A stretch of DNA of 10,960 nucleotides from CAZLGM01 sp964558875 (GCA_964558875.1 CAZLGM010000112.1:1-10960); one strand, 5' to 3'. Shown: positions 1 through 7,294, counted from the first letter of the stretch. The notes: generated by a model not told the origin, from the sequence alone. Numbers and translations: made by a program.

Positions 1-330
1 GACTATAACGTGGCCCATAAACCCATTGATCTGAAAAACCCGAAAGCCAACGAAACAAATGCCGGTTACACCATTGAAGAGAGGCAGTGGATGGACTCTT
101 TTTTAAATGGCGGCTTTGTCGACACATTCAGAATGTTCAACAAGGAACCGGAGAACTACACCTGGTGGAGCTACCGGTTTAACGCCCGGGCTAAAAACAT
201 TGGCTGGCGTATCGATTATTTCTGCGTCGACATGGCCAGTAAAAGCAGAGTGCAGAATTCAGAAATACTAGGTGATATCATGGGGTCCGATCATTGTCCC
301 GTCAAGATGGACTTTCTCATGGAAAGATAA
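1..330 (+). CDS. xth: Exonuclease III / AP endonuclease, C-terminal part
   Basis: This is the last 109 residues of an exodeoxyribonuclease III family enzyme, which cuts DNA at abasic sites and trims 3' ends in base excision repair in the cytoplasm. The frame is open from the first base, so the gene begins upstream of the window. The fragment starts inside the conserved metal/phosphate motif (D1-Y-N3-V-A-H). It continues through EERQWM (27-31 region), GFVDTFR, WWSYRF, GWRIDYF (68-74) and ends with SDHCPV (96-101), which holds the catalytic Asp-His pair. The NVAHKPIDLKNPK stretch resembles the Bacillus ExoA-like branch more than E. coli XthA. No strong terminator is visible after the stop. Identity is firm from these motifs; the symbol is by family. 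Confidence 0.95.
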   Translation, partial: DYNVAHKPIDLKNPKANETNAGYTIEERQWMDSFLNGGFVDTFRMFNKEPENYTWWSYRFNARAKNIGWRIDYFCVDMASKSRVQNSEILGDIMGSDHCPVKMDFLMER

Positions 331-461
331 ATCACAAGACAGTACTTTTTTCATCACAGTGAGGAAACAAAGTGACCGTGGCGATCTCATAATTTCGCTT
401 TTGCAAAACAACACATTATAAAAAGCATGCTGAATCCGGATGCACCGAAGAGAGGTTAACT

Positions 462-959
462 ATGAGCCAGATCATTAAAATTAAATGCCCTGAATGCGGC
501 CACCTCCATACACTGAATGCCAATCGGTTTTCCCGCAAAGATGCCGCAATCACCTGCAAACAATGCGACAGCGAAATTTCGGTTAAGCACTCCTCACCGC
601 CCTCTAAATTGCCAAAGATCATCGGCAGAAACAGCGCTCCCAACAAAAAAACAGTATCAACCACTGAAAATGCAGAGGATCAACGAAGCGAGCAATTCAA
701 CGAAATCGAGATCACCTGGAGTTATGTTTTTCGGATCTATTGGGCCTGGATGTGGCGTAGCCTTCTTCTTTTTCTGGTGTTCGGCACCCTCTTTGGAATC
801 GGGGTAGGCTTTATCGCCTCAATCCTCAATCTCATCGATATCCAGCCGCTTTTCGCTGCCTATGGTCTGGTTGTCGGTCTCATTGTCAGCTTTCTGGTTT
901 TAAGAACCATCCTGAGAAAAAGATTCCGCACTTTCAGGATTGCCTTGATCCGGGATTAA
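462..959 (+). CDS. Zinc-ribbon protein with two membrane segments
   Basis: This is a 165-residue protein of unknown function. The N terminus has a zinc-ribbon of the MJ0042 type: CPEC (Cys9, Cys12) and CKQC (Cys32, Cys35), inside a short basic and polar domain. A low-complexity Ser/Pro/Lys/Asn linker (about 44-80) follows. Two hydrophobic segments at about 100-122 and 129-150 look like a transmembrane hairpin, and the tail is strongly basic (RKRFRTFR). A Shine-Dalgarno-like AGAGAGG lies a few bases before the ATG. Such zinc-ribbon/membrane proteins are common and uncharacterised in Desulfobacterota; the ribbon probably faces the cytoplasm by the positive-inside rule. It stands alone between the nuclease gene and the inverted repeat at 989-1053. 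The coding call is strong; the function is not known. Confidence 0.85.
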   Translation: MSQIIKIKCPECGHLHTLNANRFSRKDAAITCKQCDSEISVKHSSPPSKLPKIIGRNSAPNKKTVSTTENAEDQRSEQFNEIEITWSYVFRIYWAWMWRSLLLFLVFGTLFGIGVGFIASILNLIDIQPLFAAYGLVVGLIVSFLVLRTILRKRFRTFRIALIRD

Positions 960-988
960 CCGGAGTAGAATAAGGTAATCGTAAAACC

Positions 989-1053
989 ATTTTAAGTGTA
1001 CACAATCACAGGGTCCGCAACAGGTGTTCCCTGTGATTGTGTACACTTAAAAT
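989..1053. repeat. Perfect 25-bp inverted repeat, 15-nt spacer
   Basis: Arms 989-1013 and 1029-1053 are exact reverse complements over 25 bp, separated by 15 nt. Each arm contains the 8-bp palindrome GTGTACAC, so the arms are themselves partly self-complementary. The element begins 30 nt after the stop of the zinc-ribbon gene and ends about 35 nt before a possible leader ORF. It could act as a transcription terminator, but no T-run follows it on the plus strand and only TTTT occurs beyond it on the minus strand. A repeat-element remnant or paired protein-binding sites are alternatives. Confidence 0.9.
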
Positions 1054-1087
1054 AGCCTTGAATTCGCCCCACAATGCAGGTATCCTG

Positions 1088-1147
1088 ATGGGCGGTCTGA
1101 CCGACCTGTCCACCACTATTTACACTACTGCCGGTATCATTCCATGA
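1088..1147 (+). CDS. Possible 19-residue leader peptide or gene remnant
   Basis: This is a 20-codon ORF (MGGLTDLSTT then IYTTAGIIP, then TGA). Its stop overlaps the start of the next gene as ATGA (1144-1147). An AGG (1078-1080) sits 7 nt before the ATG, whereas the downstream gene has no clear Shine-Dalgarno of its own. This fits translational coupling from a leader ORF. The codons look like normal coding sequence, and the frame stays open upstream to 1037, inside the inverted repeat. It could therefore also be the surviving C-terminal end of a truncated gene. I recognise no family. Confidence is low because the ORF is so short. Confidence 0.3.
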   Translation: MGGLTDLSTTIYTTAGIIP

Positions 1148-2079
1148 AAAAGAAATTACTGGACTTTCTTATCTGTCCCACCTGCTTACCCGAAGAATAT
1201 CCGCTTGAGTCTGAGCTGATGAAAGTAGAAGACGATGACATTATTGAAGCGATTCTACGGTGCCCCCAGTGCTATTCCGGCTTCCATGTCAGACAGGGTA
1301 TTGCCTTTCTTGATCCTGCCGCAGAGCAGTCCAACAACAATAACAAATACGAACTGGATGAGATTGTTTCTTCCTATCTCTGGTCCCATTACGGTGATCT
1401 ACTCGATGATGAGCAAGCCTCCGACGCCTATTCCCGATGGGCGGCAATGATGACGCCCCACCCCGGTATCACTCTCGACCTCGGCGGTGCCGTCGGTCGC
1501 TTTGCATTTGAGATGAGCACCAAGTGCGATTTGGCAGTGGGTATAGACAATTCGGTCGCCTTTATCAGGACTGCCCGGGAGTTGATGAAGAATAGAAAAA
1601 TCACCTTTCCACTTAAGATCGAAGGCAACCTGACCCGCGATATCACTGTCTACCTACCAGCAGAGTGGCGAAGCGACCGGGTTGATTTTGTTGTCGGTAA
1701 CGCCCAGCAGGTCCCGTTCAGATCCGATAGCTGCGCCTCGCTGGCTTCACTCAATCTGATTGATAAGGTCCCTAAACCGATTGAACATCTTGCTGAAATG
1801 AACCGGGTCGCCACTGAGGCCAATGCCCAGTTTCTACTCTCAGATCCCTTTTCATGGTCGGTTGAGGCCGCGGAAGAAAAAAACTGGCTGGGCGGCACCG
1901 ATGACGGTCCTTTTGCCGGCCGAGGACTGGAAAATATTTCCAGGCTGCTCAGTGAAGGAGGAGAAGGTTTCACACCGCAGTGGACAGTGGAAGATACCGG
2001 TTCCGTGTGGTGGAAAATACGAACCCACACAAATCATTACGAACTGATCCAAAGTTGTTTTGTGAAGGCATCAAGATAA
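1144..2079 (+). CDS. Trm112-like zinc domain fused to SAM-dependent methyltransferase
   Basis: This is a 311-residue protein. The first 58 residues form a Trm112-like zinc domain: LLDFLICPTC (Cys11, Cys14), CPQC (Cys40, Cys43), then an RQGIAFLDP turn typical of Trm112/YcaR proteins. A class I methyltransferase fold follows. Motif I is LDLGGAVGR (111-119), the probable ribose-binding acidic residue is Asp135 in GID, and a later motif is VVGNAQQVPF (183-192). The Trm112 domain normally activates partner methyltransferases in trans; here it is in cis. The substrate cannot be read from sequence. No in-frame start codon exists between the upstream stop at 1048 and this ATG, which fixes the start. 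The ribosome site is weak. The oxidoreductase gene follows on the same strand after 86 bp, suggesting a shared role. Confidence 0.85.
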   Translation: MKKKLLDFLICPTCLPEEYPLESELMKVEDDDIIEAILRCPQCYSGFHVRQGIAFLDPAAEQSNNNNKYELDEIVSSYLWSHYGDLLDDEQASDAYSRWAAMMTPHPGITLDLGGAVGRFAFEMSTKCDLAVGIDNSVAFIRTARELMKNRKITFPLKIEGNLTRDITVYLPAEWRSDRVDFVVGNAQQVPFRSDSCASLASLNLIDKVPKPIEHLAEMNRVATEANAQFLLSDPFSWSVEAAEEKNWLGGTDDGPFAGRGLENISRLLSEGGEGFTPQWTVEDTGSVWWKIRTHTNHYELIQSCFVKASR

Positions 2080-2081
2080 CC

Positions 2082-2136
2082 CCGGAAGTCACCAGAGTCT
2101 GCTGGCACTGCACTATTGAAATTTCATGACTTCCGG
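2082..2136 (+). promoter_or_regulatory. Intercistronic 10-bp inverted repeat
   Basis: CCGGAAGTCA (2082-2091) and TGACTTCCGG (2127-2136) are exact reverse complements spaced by 35 nt. The spacer contains a second small hairpin, CCAG/CTGG (2092-2095/2102-2105), stacked directly on the outer stem. It starts 2 nt after the methyltransferase stop and ends 29 nt before the oxidoreductase start. No T-run follows, so a simple intrinsic terminator is unlikely. An RNA stability or processing hairpin, or a partial attenuator, is plausible. Confidence 0.55.
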
Positions 2137-2165
2137 ATTCAAACACCAAATATTTGAGGGAAACA

Positions 2166-4220
2166 ATGGAAAAACATACCGTCTGCAGACTCTGCTCTTC
2201 CTGCTGCCCGGTGATTACCGAAGTAGAAGACGGCAAACTGATTTCCGCCGAGCGTAAATCCTTTGTTGATCTTAAAAAGCGGCTTCGCTGCCCTCGACTG
2301 GCATCTGCGGCTGACATCGTTTATTCACCAAAACGGTTGACCACTCCACTGATTAAAGACCACGATACCAACACATTCAAAGAGGCTACATGGGATGAGG
2401 CCCTGGACCTGGTTGCTGCCAAATTTCATCAATATAAAGAGGAGCTGGGTGCTCAATCAGTGGCCTGGTTACGAGGTATGGCTGCTGACTGGGGCTCACC
2501 CTGGGATTACGCCAACCGGCTGATGAATGTCTTCGGTTCGCCCAACACCATTGGTAACGGTTCCATCTGCTTCGTTGCCCGGGAAATGGCCCATACATAC
2601 ACATACGGAGGCATGGCATTTCCTGAAGCTGCTAAAGCTAAGCTGATCCTGGTCTGGGGCAAGCATGACCGCGACACCACCATGGGGGTCGGCGACGCCA
2701 TTGAACATGTAGTGGAGCAGGGGGCCAAACTGATCGTGGTTGATCCGATCAAAACTCCCCTGGCCGCCAAGGCTGATATCTGGATGCAGATCAAACCGGG
2801 GCACGACGGACTGCTGGCCATGGCCATGATCAATGAGATCATCACCAACGATTTGTATGACAAAGACTTCGTCGAGCAGTTCAGCACCGGATTTGATGAA
2901 TTAAAAGATGTCGCCGCAACCTTCCCGGTCGATGAGATTGCTGGAAATATCTGGCTCGACCCGGAAACGATCAAGGAAGTGGCCCAGTTGTATGCCACAA
3001 CAAAACCGGCTTGTATCGTCGACGGTAATGGCCTCGATATGCAGCTTGATATGTTCCAGTCAACAAGAGCCGTTGCCCTGCTGCGTGGGCTCACCGGCAA
3101 TATTGATACCAGTGGCGGTGATGTTCTGCCCCAGCCGGTCCCCATTCATAATATTCAGGCGGAATCATACCTGCCCGATGATATTGTGCCTATCACCGCC
3201 GATTATCCCCTTTTTAACACCTTCCACCAAACCTGGGGAAAACAGGTTCAATCCTGCGTTGTTGACGCGATTCTCGATGAAAAGCCCTATCCCGTAAAAA
3301 TGGTGGTTGTGCAATCGGGCAATCCAGTGATCACAATGGCCGATTCAACCAGAACACAAGATGCCTTTAAAAAACTTGATTTTCTGGTTGTAATCGATCT
3401 GTTCATGACCAGGACCGGCGAGCTTGCCGACGTGATCCTGCCGGCTTCAAGCTGCTTTGAAAAAACCCAGCTCAACCGCGCTTCTACACGGAATAATCCG
3501 GTTATTCTCCAGGATCAGGTCATTGATCCCATCGGCGATTCCCGGCCGGACTGGTGGATCGTATTCGAACTCGGCCGAAGGCTCGGTTTTGAAGAGGAGT
3601 TCTCCTGGCAGACAGCCGAGGCTGCCATCGATTACCAGCTTGAGCCTTCCGGTATCACTGTTGACCAGCTCCGAGAAAATCCCGGGGGTATGCGGGTGGA
3701 AGATATCGCCTATACAAAACACAAGGAAAAAGGCTTTAACACTCCCAGTGGGAAATTCGAGTTCTTCTCCGAGAAATTGGCCCAAAACGGTTTTGCCGGC
3801 ACTCCGTATTCCGACGGCTTTCCTGAACATCCGATCAGCTTTTCGGACCGGAAAGAGGATTATCCCATCATCGGCATCAGCGGCGCCCGCGATAACCGAT
3901 TCACAAACTCACAGTTCAGGGTTATCCCTCGACTCTTAAATGACGAATATGGCTGTGTTGTCGATATTCATCCCGACGACTGTAAACGCTTGAGTATAAA
4001 CAGTGGCAATGAGATCAAGATTGAAACTCCCAGAGGTGCCATCCGAATGAAAGCGAAACAATCGGATGTGGTGCATCCCGGATCAATACGGATTGCCTGG
4101 GGCTGGGGAGACTATGATTCAAAGTATAACCTCAACAGCCTCACCGATGATGACAGACGAAATCCGATCACCGGAACTCCGTCCCAGCGGATGTTCATGT
4201 GCCGGGTGAGGAAGGTGTAG
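2166..4220 (+). CDS. Bis-MGD molybdenum/tungsten oxidoreductase, cytoplasmic
   Basis: This is a 684-residue member of the DMSO reductase/formate dehydrogenase superfamily. A [4Fe-4S] site is given by Cys7, Cys10, Cys14 and Cys42 (CRLCSSC at 7-13, RCPR at 41-44). The middle contains the WDEALD motif (76-81), NGSIC (131-135) with Cys135 as the likely metal ligand, and VVDP (191-194) typical of cofactor binding. A C-terminal molybdopterin-dinucleotide-binding barrel covers roughly the last 120 residues. There is no Tat signal peptide, so it should be cytoplasmic. I chose ATG 2166 because GAGGG (2156-2160) precedes it at the right distance; a TTG at 2154 overlaps that site. The domain order also fits acetylene hydratase and other non-redox or catabolic paralogs, so the substrate is open. 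No electron-transfer subunit gene is adjacent. No selenocysteine codon is seen. Confidence 0.92.
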   Translation: MEKHTVCRLCSSCCPVITEVEDGKLISAERKSFVDLKKRLRCPRLASAADIVYSPKRLTTPLIKDHDTNTFKEATWDEALDLVAAKFHQYKEELGAQSVAWLRGMAADWGSPWDYANRLMNVFGSPNTIGNGSICFVAREMAHTYTYGGMAFPEAAKAKLILVWGKHDRDTTMGVGDAIEHVVEQGAKLIVVDPIKTPLAAKADIWMQIKPGHDGLLAMAMINEIITNDLYDKDFVEQFSTGFDELKDVAATFPVDEIAGNIWLDPETIKEVAQLYATTKPACIVDGNGLDMQLDMFQSTRAVALLRGLTGNIDTSGGDVLPQPVPIHNIQAESYLPDDIVPITADYPLFNTFHQTWGKQVQSCVVDAILDEKPYPVKMVVVQSGNPVITMADSTRTQDAFKKLDFLVVIDLFMTRTGELADVILPASSCFEKTQLNRASTRNNPVILQDQVIDPIGDSRPDWWIVFELGRRLGFEEEFSWQTAEAAIDYQLEPSGITVDQLRENPGGMRVEDIAYTKHKEKGFNTPSGKFEFFSEKLAQNGFAGTPYSDGFPEHPISFSDRKEDYPIIGISGARDNRFTNSQFRVIPRLLNDEYGCVVDIHPDDCKRLSINSGNEIKIETPRGAIRMKAKQSDVVHPGSIRIAWGWGDYDSKYNLNSLTDDDRRNPITGTPSQRMFMCRVRKV

Positions 4221-4252
4221 CTGCAGTTTCGAGTTTCACGCTTCGAGTAGTT

Positions 4253-4335
4253 GAGATTGCCACAATCGCTACGCTCCTTCGCAACGACGAGACAATGTTA
4301 GGTGGTTATGAGGAGCCCAGCGACGAAGCAATCTC
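4253..4335. repeat. Degenerate dispersed inverted-repeat element
   Basis: The outer ends are the exact inverted pair GAGATTGC (4253-4260) and GCAATCTC (4328-4335). Inside them, CGCTACGCTCCTTCGCAAC on the left mirrors GGAGCCCAGCGACGAAGC on the right with several mismatches. The right half matches, from memory, the widespread environmental repeat with core AGCGACGAAGCAATCTC and flank GCGAGGAGC. The element lies in the 227-bp gap after the oxidoreductase gene. It is probably a decayed REP/MITE-like element; no transposase is present. Confidence 0.65.
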
Positions 4336-4447
4336 TTACTGCCTGTTCGCCGCAGAGTTGATAACAACCAGACAAATATGGTAATTTGTAGGTGCGTGTT
4401 CTTTTCTCCTCTATCAATCAAACCTCTCAACCAAGGCAGATACAGAC

Positions 4448-4954
4448 ATGAAAGCTCGACAACTCATCTTTCCCCTTATATTGGTTTTCACTCTTTTTCT
4501 TTCCGGCTGTATCGCCACATCCTGTCCCAACTGCGGCCGATTGATGACCAACATCCAGGTCGATCACCAGTTCCAGTCCCTTCAGGTTCTGGACGATCAT
4601 AACTATTACTACAATGGTGAAATAGTCGAGCCTGATACACTCATGGTCATCCACAAAAGCTACACACTAGATAAAGCTTATGGCTACTGGACCAAAATCG
4701 ATCTTACTCACAAACAGCTCAAAGATTGGATGTGGATGTTTAAAACGGTTGAAGGAACTTACGATGAAGATGACCGCATGACCATCATTTATCAGGGCTC
4801 TTCGATTCTTGATCCCCAGGGACGTCAGGTCGGCCTCTATTACTCGAAATATCCCAGCCCGCCAATCCTGTTCCCAGCCCCGAAAACAATTAGCGTCCAT
4901 CCCCCACAACCGCCTATCTCTATCCGGATGATGCGGATGAAGGATTTGGATTAA
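4448..4954 (+). CDS. Small predicted lipoprotein
   Basis: This is a 168-residue predicted lipoprotein with a short basic n-region (MKAR), a hydrophobic core (about 5-19) and the lipobox LSGC with Cys21 as the lipidated residue. Residue +2 is Ile rather than Asp, which favours outer-membrane sorting by the E. coli rule. A second pair, CPNC (Cys26, Cys29), follows immediately and might bind metal or form a disulfide. The body is rich in Tyr, Asp and Trp (DHNYYYNGE, DWMWMFK), and the tail is Pro-rich and basic. I do not recognise a family. The start has an AAGGCAG upstream. The gene stands alone after the dispersed repeat and converges on the transglutaminase gene. Lipoprotein assignment is good; role unknown. 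Confidence 0.75.
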   Translation: MKARQLIFPLILVFTLFLSGCIATSCPNCGRLMTNIQVDHQFQSLQVLDDHNYYYNGEIVEPDTLMVIHKSYTLDKAYGYWTKIDLTHKQLKDWMWMFKTVEGTYDEDDRMTIIYQGSSILDPQGRQVGLYYSKYPSPPILFPAPKTISVHPPQPPISIRMMRMKDLD

Positions 4955-5116
4955 CCAAGACTCTCCTGATTACTAGCAAAGCTTGACTTTCGCAAAAAGA
5001 GATGTGGGAGTTTGAGATACCATATTCTGCACATATTGCCTTGCAGATCGTCACGTATGCTTGCCCTAAAAGCAGACATGTAAAAAGTAGAGCTTTCTGG
5101 CTTCATCCATTACCCG

Positions 5117-6136
5117 CTATTGATGATAACGAAAGCTGTATTTAAATGTTTCAGGAGATAGCCAATCAAGGGTAGTTGTCCCGATTTGCGCATACGGATA
5201 ACCAAAGGTGTTGATCGGTGCTCCATGTTGAGGCGGATTCAATTGCACATCACGTCCAACTGCAAGCTTTACCCTGTACTGGTCCCAACCGCCCCAGAAA
5301 TATTTACGATATTCTTTGGTTTTGGCATCTTCCAGCGTCAGGTTGTGCTTGAGCATCATTTTGCGAACATCGGCAGGGTCAACCGGGACCCAGTCGTAGC
5401 CGGGCAGGTAGAATTCGGCCCAGCAATGCTGCCATTTTGTTATATCCTGTTCCGGTTTCTTCCCCATCCGGATGCCGAAGACTTCCCGGGCAGGAACACC
5501 GGCCGCCCGTGCCAGGGCAACAAAGACAGAATGAATATCGGTGCATTTACCCCCGGGACGTTCCAGTAACATGCAAACATTTCCTGGGCCGCAGCCGACA
5601 GTTTTGGGATCACGATACATGTTTTCACAGGTCCAATCATAAATCGCTTTCGCTTTTTCCAATACAGTTGTTTTCCCCCTTGTAATCTGATCGGCAAGAA
5701 TTTTCACCTGTCCGTCTATAGGGCCTAGGCTGGTGGCGGCAAGGTACATCCTATAATCCGCCGGGTCCCAGGGTGCTTCTTTTTTCGGGAAATCTTTGCG
5801 AACAACCTCTTTGCGTTTTGCATGAAAAGAGAGGGTCAATTTCCGGCTTTTTACTGCTTTGTTCCAACGGGCATACAGGATCGGAGTGGAATATTTCCGG
5901 TCGGAATAGACTGCCGACTCATCATAATCGCCACTTACTTTAATATTGGTGATTGTTTGATCTCTGTCGGAAAGAGGATAGGGAATCCAGAGCTGGGCGA
6001 CTTCTCCCGATGCATGGGCCGAAAGATCAAACTCCATTGTAATGGTTCCCACAGCATCCTTTTTTGCAAGTGTATTTATCGGAAATAATATTAGAAGAGC
6101 TGCAAAACAAACGCTAACTAGTTTTCTTATTGTCAT
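5117..6136 (-). CDS. Exported transglutaminase-like protein
   Basis: This is a 339-residue protein with an N-terminal signal peptide (hydrophobic 7-21, likely cleavage after LAK or nearby), so it should act in the periplasm. Residues about 30-110 look like a beta-rich N-terminal domain. The transglutaminase core follows: KAKAIYDWTCENM (161-173), the nucleophile region GGKCTDIHS with Cys198, WQHCWAEFYLPG with His237, and VPVDPADV with Asp253. All three members of the Cys-His-Asp triad are present. Bacterial members of this superfamily are often protease-like or peptide-modifying rather than true cross-linkers. TAAGGT lies 6 nt before the ATG on the minus strand. The gene is divergent from the LysR regulator, its likely controller. 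The fold call is firm; the substrate is unknown. Confidence 0.88.
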   Translation of the reverse strand: MTIRKLVSVCFAALLILFPINTLAKKDAVGTITMEFDLSAHASGEVAQLWIPYPLSDRDQTITNIKVSGDYDESAVYSDRKYSTPILYARWNKAVKSRKLTLSFHAKRKEVVRKDFPKKEAPWDPADYRMYLAATSLGPIDGQVKILADQITRGKTTVLEKAKAIYDWTCENMYRDPKTVGCGPGNVCMLLERPGGKCTDIHSVFVALARAAGVPAREVFGIRMGKKPEQDITKWQHCWAEFYLPGYDWVPVDPADVRKMMLKHNLTLEDAKTKEYRKYFWGGWDQYRVKLAVGRDVQLNPPQHGAPINTFGYPYAQIGTTTLDWLSPETFKYSFRYHQ

Positions 6137-6158
6137 TTTTTTACCTTATATTGTTTAT

Positions 6159-6230
6159 CGTTCAATCCCTGGTTGACTTTTTCATTTTCAAATTGAACGG
6201 CAAAATATATCGATTAGACTGATGTGTCAA
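6159..6230. promoter_or_regulatory. Divergent promoter region with operator-like inverted repeat
   Basis: On the minus strand TTGACA (6230-6225), 17 nt, TATTTT (6207-6202) makes a good sigma-70-type promoter for the transglutaminase gene, giving a leader of about 60 nt. On the plus strand TTGAAC (6193-6198), 16 nt, TAGACT (6215-6220) is a weaker candidate for the LysR gene. CGTTCAAT (6159-6166) and ATTGAACG (6192-6199) form an exact 8-bp inverted repeat flanking the predicted minus-strand start. The layout is classic for a LysR regulator acting on a divergent target; direct binding is inferred. Confidence 0.45.
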
Positions 6231-6298
6231 ATAGGTAATTCCTATGCCTGTTGCCAGCTTCATCGGTAAACCAAATTCACCTTTTGAGGATCGTATTT

Positions 6299-7186
6299 AT
6301 GGATATCAGAAAACTCGAAGTGTTCTGTAGGGTAGTCGATCTAAAAAGCTTTACAGGGGCAGCAGAGAGCGTTCTCCTGTCCCAGCCGACAGTCAGTGAA
6401 CATATACGTAACCTGGAAAATGAACTTGGCCATAAGCTCATCAATCGGCTGGGCAAGGAAATTGAGGCAACTCCTGTGGGCAGGATACTCTACGAGTATG
6501 GTTCCAATATCATTCGGACACAGCAGGAGGCCGTGCAGGCTATTGAGCAGTACAGCGGCACACTGAGGGGGAAAATAAAGATTGGTTGCGGGACAATCCC
6601 CGGTACGTATATATTGCCGGAGCTCATTAGCCGGTTTCATGATGAACATCCTACATTAAATACATTATTGCGTATTACCAGCTCAAAAACCATTGCCATG
6701 GAAGTGCTGTCCGGAGAACTTGAACTTGGATTTGTTGGAGCCAGATGGAAAGAGACAAGACTGGATTGGACGGAAATGTTTTCCGATGAATTAACCCTTG
6801 CCTTACATCCGGATCATCCTTTGGCCGAACTTACAGAGGTGCGCCTTGAGGATGTAATAGATATGCCGTTTATTTTGCGGGAACCCGAATCCGGTACACG
6901 AAAAGTATTTTCAGGTCTGCTGGCGCAGGCAGGTCTCAAAGAAAGCGATCTGCATATTGTCGCGGAAATCGAATCAACTGCCGCGGTCAAGGAAGCTGTT
7001 AAAGCCGGTATCGGATTATCAGTTCTGTCCAAACGTGCGGCCAGAGATGATGTGCAATGCGGTAGACTGGTAACGGTTGGTATACAGGGACTTGATTTGA
7101 ACCGCCCATTTTATTTCATTAAACGAAAAAACAGGGATCTTTCTCCTGTTGCCAAAGCTTTTTGGGACTACCTCAGGAAAATGTAA
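6299..7186 (+). CDS. LysR-family transcriptional regulator
   Basis: This is a 295-residue LysR regulator. The winged helix-turn-helix occupies the first 60 residues (SFTGAAESVLLSQPTVSEHI at about 17-36, then ATPVG at 57-61). The effector-binding domain runs from about 91 to the end, with TIPGTYILPELI (99-110) near its start. These two stretches closely resemble, from memory, the Desulfobacterota family annotated as selenium-metabolism-associated LysR regulators. No selenium gene is in this window, so that link is only a family label. I chose ATG 6299 because TGAGGA (6285-6290) lies 8 nt upstream; an in-frame TTG at 6251 would add 16 non-conserved residues. The gene is divergent from the transglutaminase gene and convergent with the HEAT-repeat gene. 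Confidence 0.92.
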   Translation: MDIRKLEVFCRVVDLKSFTGAAESVLLSQPTVSEHIRNLENELGHKLINRLGKEIEATPVGRILYEYGSNIIRTQQEAVQAIEQYSGTLRGKIKIGCGTIPGTYILPELISRFHDEHPTLNTLLRITSSKTIAMEVLSGELELGFVGARWKETRLDWTEMFSDELTLALHPDHPLAELTEVRLEDVIDMPFILREPESGTRKVFSGLLAQAGLKESDLHIVAEIESTAAVKEAVKAGIGLSVLSKRAARDDVQCGRLVTVGIQGLDLNRPFYFIKRKNRDLSPVAKAFWDYLRKM

Positions 7187-7294
7187 AACCATGTGGTCAA
7201 ATCCTGAAATGGGCCGGAAAGGAATCTTTGTGACAGAACAAATAGAAAAAGAACTGAGTATTTTGTGAAAACAGATTTACTCTTCTCAGTCAAG

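Noticed and set aside
1029..1048. CRP/FNR-type site in the right arm (TGTGATTGTG...)
   Set aside because: Only one half-site resembles the consensus; the expected inverted partner at the right spacing is missing.
2154..2168. TTG 2154 as start of the oxidoreductase
   Set aside because: The TTG overlaps the GAGGG ribosome site that serves ATG 2166; the same logic rejects TTG 8958 for the methyltransferase and TTG 6251 for LysR.
2507..3145. 212-codon minus-strand ORF
   Set aside because: It lies wholly inside the well-supported oxidoreductase gene and has a low-complexity, Ser-rich composition typical of an antisense shadow.
4199..4384. 61-codon plus-strand ORF after the oxidoreductase gene
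   Set aside because: It is mostly translation of the degenerate dispersed repeat at 4253-4335 and has no family signature.
5058..5074. TGCTT/AAGCA hairpin between the convergent lipoprotein and transglutaminase genes
   Set aside because: A 5-bp stem without a T-run is within chance expectation; I see no clear terminator in 4955-5116.
7253..7290. ACTGAG/CTCAGT inverted repeat between convergent LysR and HEAT genes
   Set aside because: Six bp with a 26-nt loop is too weak to call a terminator.
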